In this document: positions 40,920-53,450 of the stretch, one piece after another
Numbering within the stretch: the stretch's first letter is position 1
Layout of the letters: each line of letters starts with the position of its first letter
DNA from: Xylocopa sonorina
Lineage: Eukaryota > Arthropoda > Insecta > Hymenoptera > Apidae
Length of the DNA stretch: 64,000 nucleotides
NCBI RefSeq assembly: GCF_050948175.1
Contig: NW_027490389.1
Span: forward strand, 333,856-397,855
Direction: 5' to 3'
Translations under genes and position numbers: made by a program
The notes under the pieces: generated by a model
Told to the model about the DNA's origin: nothing
Seen by the model: only the letters and a program-made list of their open reading frames with translations
Database searches by the model: none

Positions 40920-41660
40920 AAGTGTCGCATTTACATTCTTTTGAAGTGAATACGAGGTATACATAACACTCCACAATGAATATTATTTCTTATCACGAAT
41001 CATAGAAATGAAATGCGGCATCTCGTTTTAAGAAGCATTAGAACACTATTGCTACGATACGTAGACATCTGCAAACGCTATTTCCTAGCATGGAAGTGTC
41101 TTATTTACATTCTTTTGAAGTGAATACGAGGTATACAAGACACTTCGCAATGAATATTATATCTTATCATGAAACATAGAAGTGAGATGCGATATCGCGT
41201 TCTAAGAAGCATTAGAACTCTATTGCTACGATACGTAGACATCTGCAAGCGCTATTTCCTAGCATGGAAGTGTCGCATTTACGTTCCATTGATGTGAATA
41301 CGAGGTATGCATGACACTTCGCAATGGATATTATATCTTATCATGAAACATATAAATGAGATGCGACATCTCGTTTTAAGAAGTATTAGAACTCTATTCT
41401 TACGATACGTGGTCATCTGGAAACGCTATTTCCTAGCAAGGAAATGTCGCATTTACATTCTTTTGACGTGAATACGAGGTATACATGTCACTTCGCAATG
41501 AATATTATATCTTATCTCGAAACATCGAAGTGAGATGCGACATCTCGTTTTAAGAAGCATTAGAACTCTATTGCTACGATACGTAGACATCTGCAAACGC
41601 TATTTCCTAGCATGTAAGTGTCGCATTTACATTTTTTTGAAGTGAATACAAGGTATACAT
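40920..41660 (+). repeat. segment duplicated at 44744-45475
   Basis: Shared variants AATGCGGCATCTCG, AAGTGTCTTATTTAC, TTTACGTTCCATTGATG, ATACGTGGTCATCTGG and TTATCTCGAAACATCG recur 3824 bp further on (22 monomers less four bases). A related series appears again near 50690-51600. Confidence 0.8.
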
Positions 41661-41874
41661 GACATTTCGCAATGAATATTATATCTTATCATTAAACATA
41701 GAAGTGAGATGCGATATCGCGTTTTAAGGAGCATTAGATCTCTATGGCTACGATACGCAGACATCTGCAAACGCTATTTTCTAGCATGGAAGTGTCTTAT
41801 TTACATTCTTTTGAAGTGACAACGAGGTATACATGACACTTCGCAATGAATATTATATCTTATCATGAAACATA

Positions 41875-44600
41875 GAAGAGGGATGCGATATCGCGTTTTA
41901 ACAAGCATTAGAACCCTTTTGCTACGATACGTAGACATCTGAATACGCTATTTCCTAGCAAGGAAGTGTCGCATTTACATTCGTTTGGAGAGAAGAGGAG
42001 GTATACATGACACTTCGCAATGAATATTATAAATTATCATGAAACGTAGAAGTGACATGCGATATCGCGATTTAAGAAGCATTAAAACTGTATTGCCTCG
42101 ACGCGTAGACATCTGCAGACGCTATTTCCTAGCACGGAAGTGTCGTATTTACATTCTTTTAAGTGAATACGGGGTGTACATGACACTTCGCAATGAATAT
42201 TATATCTTATCACGAAGCATAGAAATGAGATGCGATATCGCGATTTATGTAGCATTAGAACTCTATTGCTACGATACGTAGACATCTGAATAAGCTATTT
42301 CCTACGAAGGAAGTGTTGTATTTACATTCGTTTGGAGAGAATACGAGGTATACATGACACTTCGCAATGAATATTAGATCTTATCATGAAACATAGGAAT
42401 GAACTGCGATATCGCGCATTAAGGAGCATTAGAACTCTATTGCTTCGATACGGAGACATCTGAATACGCTATTTCCTAGCAAGGAATTGTGGCGTTTACA
42501 TTCGCTGGGAGAGAAGACGAGGTATACATGACACTTCCCAATGAATATTATATCTTATCATGAAACATAGAAGAGAGTTGCGATATCGCGTTTTAAGAAG
42601 CATTAGGACACTATTGCCTCGACGCGTAGACATCTGCAGACGCTATTTCCTAGCATGGAAGTGTCGCATTTACATACTTTTGTAGTGAATACGAGGTGTA
42701 CATGACACTTCGCAATGAATATTATATCTGATCACGAAACATAGAAGAGAGATGCGATATCCCGTTGTAAGAAGCATTAGAAATCTATGGCCTCGATGCG
42801 GAGACATCTGCAAACGCTATTTCGTAGCATGGAAGTGTCGCACTTACATTCTTTTGAAGTGAATACGAGGTATACATGACACTTCGCAATGAAAATTATA
42901 TCTTATCACGAAACATATAATTGGGATGCGATATCGCGATTTAAGTAGCATTAGAACTCTATTGCTACGATACATAGACATCTGCAAGCGCTATTTCCTA
43001 GCAAGGAATAGTCGCATTTACTTTCTTTTGAATTGAATACGAGGTGTACATGACACTTCGCAATGAATATTACATCTTATCACGATTCATAGAAATGAGA
43101 TGCGATATCGCGATTTAAGTTGCATTAGAACCCTTTTGTTACTATACGTAGACATCGGAATACGCTATTTCCTAGCAAGGAACTGTCGCATTTACATACG
43201 TTTGGAGAGAAGACGTGGTATACAGACACTTCGCAGTGAATATTATATCTCATCATGAAACACATAAGAGAGATGCGATATCGCGTTTTAAGAAGCATTA
43301 GAACTCTATTGCCTCGGCGCGTAGACATCTGCAGACGCTATTTCCTAGCATGGAAGTGTCGCATTTACATTCTTTTGTAATGAATACGAGGTATACATGA
43401 CTCTTCGCAATGAATATTATATCTTATCATGAAATACAGAAGAGGGATGCGATATCACGTTTTAACAAGCATTAGAACCCTTTCGCTACGATACGTAAAC
43501 ATCTGAATACGCTATTTCCTAGAAAGGAAGTGTCGCATTTACATTCGTTTGGAGAAAAGAGGAGGTATACTTGACACTTCGCAATGAATATTATAAATTA
43601 TCATGAAACGTAGAAGTGACATGCGATATCGCGATTTAAGAAGCATTAAAACTGTATTGCCTCGACGCGTAGACATCTGCAGACGCTATTTCCTAGCACG
43701 GAGGTGTCGCATTTACATTCTTTTAAGTGAATACGGGGTGTACATGACACTTCGCAATGAATATTATATCTTATCACGAAGCATAGAAATGAGATGCGAT
43801 ATCGCCATTTATGTAGCATTAGAACTCTATTGCTACGATACGTAGACATCTGAATAAGCTATTTCCTACGAAGGATGTGTTGTATTTACATTCGTTTGGA
43901 GAGAATACGAGGTATACATGACACTTCGCAATGAATATTATATCTTATCATGAAACATAGGAATGAACTGCGATATCGCGCATTAAGGAGCATTAGAACT
44001 CTATTGCTTCGATACGGAGACTTCTGAATACGCTATTTCCTAGCAAGGAATTGTCGCGTTTACATTCTTTTGAAGTGAATACGAGGTATACATGACTCTT
44101 CGCAATGAGTATTATATCTTATCATGAAATACAGAAGAGGGATGCGATATCGCGTTTTAACAAGCATTAGAACCCTTTTGCTACGATACGTAAACATCTG
44201 AATACGCTACTTCCTAGCAAGGAAGTGTTGCATTTACATTCGTTTGGAGAAAAGAGGAGGTATACATGACACTTCGCAATGAATATTATAAATTATCATG
44301 AAACGTAGAAGTGACATGCGATATGGCGTTTTAAGAAGCAATAAAACTGTATTGCCTCGACGCGTAGACATCTGCAGACGCTATTTCCTAGCACGGAAGT
44401 GTCGCATTTACATTCTTTTAAGTGAATACGGGGTGTACATGACACTTCGAAATGAGTATTATATCTTATCACGAAGCATAGAAGTGAGATGCGATATCGC
44501 GATTTATGTAGCATTAGAACTCTATTGCTACGATACGTAGACATCTGAATAAGCTATTTCCTACGAAGGAACTGTTGTATGTACATTCGTTTGGAGAGAA
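41875..44600 (+). repeat. four- and nine-monomer higher-order repeats
   Basis: The series at 41875-42495 (TTTTAACAAGC, ATAAATTATC, TTAAGTGAATACGGGGTG, TAAGCTATTTCCTACG) recurs at 43440-44060 (offset 1564 bp, nine monomers less two bases). Most of it recurs again at 44128-44600 (offset 695 bp, four monomers less one base). Confidence 0.82.
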
Positions 44601-45465
44601 TACGAGGTATACATGACACATCGCAATGAATATTATATCTTATCATGAAACATAGAAGTGAGATGCGATATCGCGTTCTAAGAAGCATTAGAACTCTATT
44701 GCTACGATACGTAGACATCTGCAAGCGCTATTTCCTAGCATGGAAGTGTCGCATTTACATTCTTTTGAAGTGAATACGAGGTATACATAACACTCCACAA
44801 TGAATATTATTTCTTATCACGAATCATAGAAATGAAATGCGGCATCTCGTTTTAAGAAGCATTAGAACTCTATTGCTACGATACGTAGACATCTGCAAAC
44901 GCTATTTCCTAGCATGGAAGTGTCTTATTTACATTCTTTTGAAGTGAATACGAGGTATACAAGACACTTCGAAATGAATATTATATCTTATCATGAAACA
45001 TAGAAGTGAGATGCGATATCGCGTTCTAAGAAGCATTAGAACTCTATTGCTACGATACGTAGACATCTGCAAGCGCTATTTCCTAGCATGGAAGTGTCGC
45101 ATTTACGTTCCATTGATGTGAATACGAGGTATGCATGACACTTCGCAATGGATATTATATCTTATCATGAAACATATAAGTGAGATGCGACATCTCGTTT
45201 TAAGAAGTATTAGAACTCTATTCTTACGATACGTGGTCATCTGGAAACGCTATTTCCTAGCAAGGAAATGTCGCATTTACATTCTTTTGACGTGAATACG
45301 AGGTATACATGACACTTCGCAATGAATATTATATCTTATCTCGAAACATCGAAGTGAGATGCGACATCTCGTTTTAAGAAGCATTAGAACTCTATTGCTA
45401 CGATACGTAGACATCTGCAAACGCTATTTCCTAACATGTAAGTGTCGCATTTACATTCTTTTGAA

Positions 45466-45505
45466 GTGAATACAAGGTATACGAGGAATACGAGGAATAC
45501 GAGGT
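45466..45505 (+). repeat. 9-bp microduplication within a monomer
   Basis: The GAATACGAG word of the monomer is repeated in tandem (GTATACGAG, GAATACGAG, GAATACGAG), extending one monomer by about 27 bp. It lies about 200 bp left of mariner copy 2. Confidence 0.85.
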
Positions 45506-45708
45506 ATGCATGACAATTCACAATGAATATTATATCTTATCATGAAACAAAGAGAAAAGATGCGATATCGCGTCTTGAGAAGCACTAGAACTCTATTGCT
45601 ACGACACGTAGACATCTGCAAACGCTACTTCCAAGCAAGGAAGTGTCGCATTTACATTCTTTTGTAGTGAATACGAGGTATACATAACACTCGACAATGG
45701 ATATTATA

Positions 45709-45738
45709 TTGAGTTGGCAACAAAGTAATTGCGGATTT
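45709..45738 (+). repeat. mariner left terminal inverted repeat
   Basis: Begins TTGAGTTGGCAAC and contains the core AAGTAATTGCGGATTT shared with the right end. Three mismatches to the right repeat. Confidence 0.93.
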
Positions 45739-45886
45739 CACTCGTAGATGGCTTCAGTTGAATTTCTGGGTTTGCGTTACAAATGTAAAACACATTTTGT
45801 TGTTTGATAGTTGCCAATTCAACTGTCAATCAGTAAAAAAAGTTTTTTTATCGGTTGCGTAGTTTTCGTTTGGCCTTCGTTGAAAA

Positions 45887-46922
45887 ATGTAGAATCAAAA
45901 GAATCATTTTCATCATATTTTGCTTTTTTATTTTCGCAAAGGGAAAAACGCATCGCAAGCTCATAAAAAGTTTTGTGCTGTTTATGGTGACGAAGCCTTA
46001 AAAGAACGGCAGTGTCAAAATTGCTTTGCCAAATTTCGTTCTGGTAATTTTTCACTCATAGATGAAAAACGATCTGGTCGGCCAGTTGAAGTTGATGAAG
46101 CCCTAATCAAAGCAATAATCAATTCGGATCGTCACAGTACAACACGTGAGATTGCAGAGAAGCTTCATGTATCACATACATGCATTGAAAATCACTTAGA
46201 ACAACTTGGCGATGTTCAAAAACTTGATACATGGGTTCCTCACGAACTGAAAGAAACGCATTTAACGCAATGCTTTAACGGCTACGATTTGCTAAAGAAA
46301 CGTAATGAAAATGATCCATTTCTAAAACGACTGATAACTGGCGATGAAAAGTGGGTAGTTTGCAACAATATCAAGCGAAAAAGATCATGGAATAGGCCAG
46401 GTGAACCAACTCAAACAACATCAAATGCTGATATTCACCAAAAGAAGGTTTTGTCATCCGTTTGGTGGGATTTCAGAGGAATTGTCTACAATACTTTGTA
46501 CTCTTACCGCCCAACCTAACAATCAATTCTGATGTCTACATTGAACAACAAATGAAATTAAACAATGCAATTGAAGAACATCCGCCAGAATTGACAAATC
46601 GAAAAAGTGTTGTATTCCATCATGACAGTGGAAGGTCACAAACATTTTGGCCACTCGGCAAAAATTATTGGAGCTTGGTTGGGATGTTTTGCCACATCCA
46701 CCATATAGTCCTGATCTTGCACCACCTGATTCCATTTTGTTTCGATTTTTACAAAACTCCTTGAATGATAAAAAATTCAATAAAAATGATGATGTTGTCA
46801 AATCGTACCTGATTCAGTTTTTTGCTAATAAAAACCAGAAGTTCTATGAACGCGGGATTATGATGCTGCCTGAAAGATTGCAAAAGATCACTGATCAAAA
46901 CGGGCAATACATTAAAGAATAA
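45887..46922 (+). pseudogene. mariner transposase, premature stop and two frameshifts
   Basis: The likely start codon ATG at 45887-45889 is followed at once by TAG. The frame then stays open to 46519, giving an N-terminal helix-turn-helix region (including REIAEKLHVSHTCIENHL) and GDEKW with the first catalytic Asp at 46343-46345, plus the family motif VWWDFRGIVY. A frameshift near 46490-46510 moves the sequence to the frame with HHDSGR (second Asp, 46624-46626). A one-base loss at about 46630-46650 moves it to the frame with YSPDLAPPD (third Asp, 46728-46730), ending at a stop at 46920-46922. The Asp2-to-Asp3 distance of 104 nt is one short of the D34D spacing, which supports the single-base loss. 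Both frameshifts are also in copy 1. Confidence 0.93.
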
Positions 46923-46964
46923 AGTTATTTAGTTCCATGAAAAACTGTCTTTGATTTAAAAAAA

Positions 46965-46994
46965 AAATCCGCAATTACTTAGTTGACAACCCAA
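46965..46994 (-). repeat. mariner right terminal inverted repeat, copy 2
   Basis: Mirror of the left repeat, ending GTTGACAACCCAA directly before the TA duplication at 46995-46996. Confidence 0.93.
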
Positions 46995-47129
46995 TATCTT
47001 ATCACGAAACATAGAAATCAGATGCGATACCGCGTTTTAAGAAGCACTAGAACTCTATTTCTTCGATACGTCGACATCTGCAAACGCTATTTCCTAGCAA
47101 GCAATAGTCGCATTTACATTCTTTTGAAA

Positions 47130-48740
47130 TGAATTGGAGGTTTATATGACACTTCGGAACGAATATTATAACTTATCACGAAACATAAAAATGAGATGCG
47201 ATATCGCGATCTAAGAAGCATTAGAACTCTATTGCAACGATACGTAGGCATCTGCAAACGCTATGCCCTAGCAAGGAATAGTCGCATTTACATTCTTTCG
47301 ATGTGAATACGAGGTATACATGACACTTCGGACTGAATATTATATCCTATAATGAAACATAGAAATGAGATGCGATATCGCGATCTAAGAAGCATTAGAA
47401 CTCTATTGCCTCGACGCGTAGACATCTTCAGACGCTATTTCCTAGCATGGAAGTGTCGCACTTACATTCTTTTGAAGTGAATACGATGTATACATGACAC
47501 TTCGCAATGAATATTATATCTTATCACGAAACATATAAATGAGATGCGATATCGAGATTTAAGTAGCATTAGAACTCTACTGCTACGATACGTAGACATC
47601 TGAATACGCCATTTCCTAGCAAGGAAGTGTAGCATTTACATTCGTTTGGAGAGAATACGAGGTATACATGACACTTCGCAATGAATATTACATCTTATAT
47701 TGAAACATAGAAGAGAGATGCGATATCGCGTTCTAAGAAGCATTAGAACTCTATGGCCTCGATGCAGAGACATCTGCAAACGCTATTTCCTAGCATGGAA
47801 GTGTCGCACTTACATTCTTTTGAAGTGAATACGATGTATACATGACACTTCGCAATGAATATTATATCTTATCACGAAACATATAAATGAGGTGTCATAT
47901 CGCGATTTAAGTAGCATTAGAACGCTATTGCTACGATACGTAGACATCTGCAAACGCTATTTCCTAGCAAGCAATAGTCGCATTTACATTCTTTTGAAGT
48001 GAATACAAGGTATACATGACCATTCGCAAAAATATTATATCTTATCATGTAACACATAAGTGAGATGCGATATCGCGTCTTAAGAAGCATTAGAACCCTA
48101 TTGCCGCGATGTGGAGATATCTGCAAACGCTATTTCCTAGCAAGCAATAGTCGCATTTACATTCTTTTGAAAAGAATTCGAGGTTTACATGACACTTCGG
48201 AATGAATATTATAACTTATCACGAAACATATAAATGAGATGCGATATCGAGATTTAAGTAGCATTAGAACTCTATTGCTACGATACGTAGACATCTGAAT
48301 ACGCCATTTCCTAGCAAGGAAGTGTCGCGTTTACATTCGTTTGGAGAGAATACGAGGTATACATGACACTTCGCAATGAATATTATATCTTATCACGAAA
48401 CATATAAATGAGGTGTCATATCGCGATCTAAGTAGCATTAGAACGCTATTGCTACGATACGTAGACATATGCAAACGCTATTTCCTAGCAAGCAATAGTC
48501 GCATTTTCATTCTTTTGAAATGAATTCGAGGTTTACACGACACTTCGGAACGAATATTATAACTTATCACGAAACATAAAAATGAGATGCGATATCGCGA
48601 TCTAAGAAGCATTAGAACTGTATTGCTACGATACGTAGGCATCTGCAAACGCTATGCCCTAGCAAGGAATAGTCGCATTTACATACTTTTGATGTGAATA
48701 CGAGGTATACATGACACTTCGGACTGAATAATATATCTTA
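47130..48740 (+). repeat. eight-monomer repeat with an inner three-monomer repeat
   Basis: Variants CGGAACGAATATTATAAC, CGCTATGCCCTAGC and CGGACTGAAT at 47155-47345 recur 1391 bp later at 48546-48735. Within this span the GAGGTGTCATATCGCG monomer recurs at 47890 and 48411 (521 bp, three monomers). Confidence 0.78.
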
Positions 48741-50580
48741 TAATGAAACATAGAAATGGGATGCGATATCGCGATCTAAGAAGCATTAGAACTCTATTGC
48801 TACGATACGTAGGCATCTGCAAACACTATGCCCTAGCAAGGAATAGTCGCATTTACATTTGTTTGGAGTGAATAGGAGGTATGCATGACACTTCGCAATG
48901 AATATCATATCTTATCACGAAACATAGAAATGAAATGCGACATCTCGTTTTAAGAAGCATTAGGACTCTATTGCCACAATGCGGAGATATCTGCAAGGGC
49001 TATTTCCTAGCATGGAAATGTCGCATTTAGATTCCTTTGAAGTGAATTCGAGTTATACATGACACTTCGGAATGAATATTATAACTTATCACGAAACATA
49101 GAAATGAGATGCGATATCGCGATATAAGAAGCTTTAGAACTAAGCATTGCTACGATACGTAGGCATCTGCAAACGCTATTTCCTAGCAACGAATAGTCGC
49201 ATTTACATTCTTTTGAAGTGAATACGAGGTATACATGACACTTCGCAATGAATATTATATCTTATCATGAATCATAGAAGTGAGATGCGATATCGCGTTT
49301 TAAGAAGCATTAGAACCTTATTGCCTCGACGCGTAGACATCTGCAGACGCTGTTTCCTAGCATGGAAGTGTCGCATTTACATTCTTTTGAAGTGAATACG
49401 AGGTATACATGACACTTCGCAATGAATATTATATCTTATCATGAAGCATAGAAATGAGATGCGATATCGCGATTGGAGAAGCATTAGAACACTATTGCTA
49501 CGAAACGTAGACATCTGCAAGCGCTATTTACTAGCAAGGAAGATTCGCATTTACATTCTTTTGAAGTGAATACGAGGTATACATGACACTTCGGAATGAG
49601 TATTGTATCTTATCACGAAACATACAAATGAGATGCGATATCGCGATTTATGTAGCATTAGAACTCTACTGCTACGATACGTAGACATCTGCAAACGCTA
49701 TTTCCTAGCAAGCAGTAGTCGCATTTACATTCTTTTGAAGTGAATACGAGGTATACATGACACTTCTCAATGAATATTATATCTTATCATGCAACACAGA
49801 AGAGAGATGCGATATCGCGTTTTAAGAAGCATTAGAACTCTACGGTCTCGATGCGGAGACATCTGCAAACGCTATTTCCTAGCAAGCAGTAGTCGCATTT
49901 ACATTCTTTTGATGTGAATACAAGGTATACATGACCATTCGTAATGAATATTCTTTCTTATCACGAAACATAGAAATGAGATGCGATATCGCGATCTAAG
50001 CAGCATTAGAACTCTATTGCTACGATACGTAGACATCTGAATAAGCTATTTCCTACGAAGGAAGTGTTGTATTTACATTCGTTTGGAGAGAATACGAGGT
50101 ATACATGACACATCGCAATGAATATTATATCTTATCATGAAACATAGAAGAGAGATGCGATATCGCGTTTTTAGAAGCATTAGAACTCTATGGCCTCGAT
50201 GCGGAGACATCTGTATACGCTATTTCCTAGCATGGAAGTGTCGCACTTACATTCTTTTGAAGTGAATACGAGGTATACATGAGACTTCGCAATGAATATT
50301 ATGTCTCATCACGAAACATATAAATGAGATGCGATATTGCGATTTAAGTAGCACTAGAACTCTATTGCTACGCTACATAGACATCTGCAAACGCTATTTC
50401 CTAGGAAGCAATAGTCGCATTTACATTCTTTTGAATTTAATACGAGGTATACATGACACATCGCAATGAATATTATATATTATCATGAAACATTGAAATG
50501 TGATGCGATATCGCGTTTTAAGAAGCATTAGAACTCTATTGCTACGATACGTAGACATCTGCAAACGCTATTTCCTAGCA

Positions 50581-51350
50581 TGTAAGTGTCGCATTTACAT
50601 TCTTTTGAAGTGAATGCAAGGTATGCATGACATTTCGCAATGAATATTATATCTTATCATTAAACATAGAAGTGAGATGCGATATCGCGTTCTAAGAAGC
50701 ATTAGAACTCTATTCTTACGATACGTGGTCATCTGGAAACGCTATTTCCTAGCAAGGAAATGTCGCATTTACATTCTTTTGACGTGAATACGAGGTATAC
50801 ATGACACTTCGCAATGAATATTATATCTTATCTCGAAACATCGAAGTGAGATGCGACATCTCGTTTTAAGAAGCATTAGAACTCTACTGCTACGATACGT
50901 AGACATCTCCAAACGCTATTTCCTAGCATGTAAGTGTCGCATTTACATTCTTTTGAAGTGGATGCAAGGTATGCATGACATTTCGCAATGAATATTATAT
51001 CTTATCATTAAACATAGAAGTGAGATGCGATATCGCGTTCTAAGAAGCATTAGAACTCTATTCTTACGATACGTGGTCATCTGGAAACGCTATTTCCTAG
51101 CAAGGAAATGTCGCATTTACATTCTTTTGACGTGAATACGAGGTATACATGACACTTCGCAATGAATATTATATCTTATCTCGAAACATCGAAGTGAGAT
51201 GCGACATCTCGTTTTAAGAAGCATTAGAACTCTATTGCTACGATACGTAGACATCTCCAAACGCTATTTCCTAGCATGTAAGTGTCGCATTTACATTCTT
51301 TTGAAGTGGATGCAAGGTATGCATGACATTTCGCAATGAATATTATATCT
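50581..51350 (+). repeat. two-monomer (348-bp) higher-order repeat, over two copies
   Basis: The word TGTAAGTGTCGC begins at 50581, 50929 and 51277, exactly 348 bp apart. One monomer has ATTAAACATAG and ATACGTGGTCATCTGG; its partner has TCTCGAAACATCG and GACATCTCCAAACG. Copies are nearly identical, so this is recent. Confidence 0.9.
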
Positions 51351-52570
51351 TATCATGAAACATAGAAGTGAGATGCGATATTGCGTTCTAAGAAGCATTA
51401 GAACTCTATTGCTACGATACGTAGACATCTGCAAACGCTATTTCCTAGCATGGAAGTGTCGCATTTACGTTCCATTGATGTGAATACGAGGTATGCATGA
51501 CACTTCGCAATGGATATTATATCCTATCATGAAATATATAAATGAGATGCGACATCTCGTTTTAAGAAGTATTAGAACTCTATTCTTACGATACGTGGTC
51601 ATCTGGAAACGCTATTTCCTAGCAAGGAAGTGTCGCATTTACATCCTTTTGAAGTGAATACGAGGTATACATGACACTTCGCAATGAATATAATATCTTA
51701 TCATGAAACATAGAAATGAGATGCGATATCGCGTCCTGAGAAGCACTGGAACTCTAATGCTACGATACGTAAACATCTGGAAACGCTATTCCCTAGCAAG
51801 GAAGTGTCGCATTTACATTCTTTAGAAGTGAATACGAGGTATAGCTACGTCTCCACAATGAATATTATATCTAATCATGAAACATAGAAATGTGATGCGA
51901 TATCGCGATTTAAAATGCATTAGAACCCTATTGCTACGATACGTAGACATCTGCAAACGCTATTTCCTAGCAAGGAAGTGTTGCATTTACATTGTTTGGA
52001 AGTGAATACGCGGTATACGTGACACTTCGCATTGAATATTACATCTTATCACGAAACATAGAAATGAGATGCGATAACGCGATTTAAAAGCATTTGAAAT
52101 CTTTTGCTACGATATGCAGACATCCGCAAACGCTATTTAATAGCAAGGAAGTGTCGCATTTACATTCTTTTGAAGTGAATACGAGGTATACATAACACTC
52201 CAAAATGAATATTATATATTATTATGAAACATAGATTTGAGATGCGATATCGCGATTTAAGAAGCATTAGTACTCTATTGCTTCGATACGGAGGCATCTG
52301 CAAACGCTATTTGATAGGAAGGAAGTGTCGCATTTACATTCTTTTGAAGTGAATACGAGGTATACCTGCGTCTCCACAATGAATATTATATCTTATCATG
52401 AAACATAGCAGTGAGATTCGATATTGCGTTTTAAGAAGCATTAGAACTCTATTGCTACGATACGTAGACAGCTGCGAGCGCTATTTCCTAGCATGGAAGT
52501 GTCGCATTTACATTCTTTTGAAGTGAATACGAGATTTACATAACACTTCGCAATGGATATTATATCTTAT

Positions 52571-53450
52571 CATGAAACATAGAAATGAGATGCGATATCG
52601 CGATTTAAGTAGCAATAGAACTCCATTGCTACGATGCGTAGACATCTGCAACTGTTATTTCCTAGCAAGGAAGTGTCGCAATTACTTTCTTTTGAAGTGA
52701 ATACGAGGTATACATGACACTTCGCAGTGAATATTATATCTTATCATGAATCATAGGAATGAGGTGCTATATCGCGTTTTGAGAAGCATTAGAACTCTAT
52801 TGCTACGATACGTAGACATCTGCGAACGCTATTCCCTAGCATAGAAGTGTCGCATTTACATTCCATTGAAGTGAATACGAGGTATGCATGACACTTCGCA
52901 ATGGATATTATATCTTATCATGAAACATAGAAATGAGATGCGACATCGCGTTTTGAGAAGCATTGGAACTCTATTGCTAATATTCGTAGACATCTGCAAA
53001 CTCTATTTCCTAGGAATGGAATGTAGCATTTACATCCTTTTGAAGTGAGTACGAGGTATACATGACACTTCGCAATGGATATTATATCTTATCATGAAAC
53101 ATAGAAACGAGATGCGATATCGCGATTTAAGTAGCAATAGAACTCCATTGCTACGATGCGTAGACATCTGCAACTGTTATTTCCTAGCAAGGAAGTGTCG
53201 CATTTGCTTTCTTTTGCAGTGAATACAAGGTATACATGACACTTCGCAGTGAATATTATATCTTATCATGAAACATAGGAATGAGGTGCTATATCGCGTT
53301 TTGAGAAGCATTAGAACTCTATTGCTACGATACGTAGACATCTGCGAACGCTATTCCCTAGCATAGAAGTGTCGCATTTACATTCCATTGAAGTGAATAC
53401 GAGGTATGCATGACACTTCGCAATGGATATTATATCTTATCATGAAACAT
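52571..53450 (+). repeat. three-monomer (522-bp) higher-order repeat, two copies
   Basis: AGTAGCAATAGAACTCC at 52608 recurs at 53130. The following GAGGTGCTATATCGCG and CATAGAAGTGTCGC/ATTCCATTGAAG monomers recur in the same order. Confidence 0.85.

Larger units (their letters stand above)
21961..45708 (+). repeat. 174-bp satellite array, forward orientation (block C)
   Basis: The main array, about 136 monomers head to tail. A typical monomer has GCGATATCGC at 1-10, CTACGATACGTAG at 38-50, TTCCT-AGCA-AGGAA at 68-81, GAAGTGTC at 79-86, GTATAC at 117-122 and GACACTTC at 125-132. Monomers fall into recurring variants (for example AATAGTCGC or AAGATTCGC for AAGTGTCGC, and CCTCGATGCGGAG or CCTCGACGCGTAG for CTACGATACGTAG), ordered into higher-order repeats listed separately. 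The array ends at the TA where mariner copy 2 inserted. No other insertion interrupts it. Confidence 0.97.
45709..46994 (+). mobile_element. mariner transposon, copy 2 (full length, inactive)
   Basis: A complete 1286-bp Tc1/mariner element, the usual size for the family. It has 30-bp terminal inverted repeats (27 of 30 matching) and TA target duplications at 45707-45708 and 46995-46996. It interrupts the satellite word ATATTATATCTTATC at its TA. Taking out the element and one TA restores a normal monomer. The transposase gene is broken, but both ends look intact, so a related active transposase could in principle still mobilise it. Sequence of the TIR and YSPDLAPPD motif places it in the mariner D,D34D group; subfamily not assigned. 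Confidence 0.96.

Noticed and set aside
21961..45708. CRISPR-like array of repeats
   Set aside because: The whole 174-bp monomer repeats without unique spacers, and the setting is a eukaryotic satellite.
21961..45708. CENP-B box in the monomer
   Set aside because: No match to the TTCG....A..CGGG pattern was seen; the only TTCG words are not followed by the required CGGG.
45709..46994. Active mariner transposon
   Set aside because: A stop directly after the start codon and two frameshifts separate the three catalytic motifs, and the lesions are shared with the other copy.
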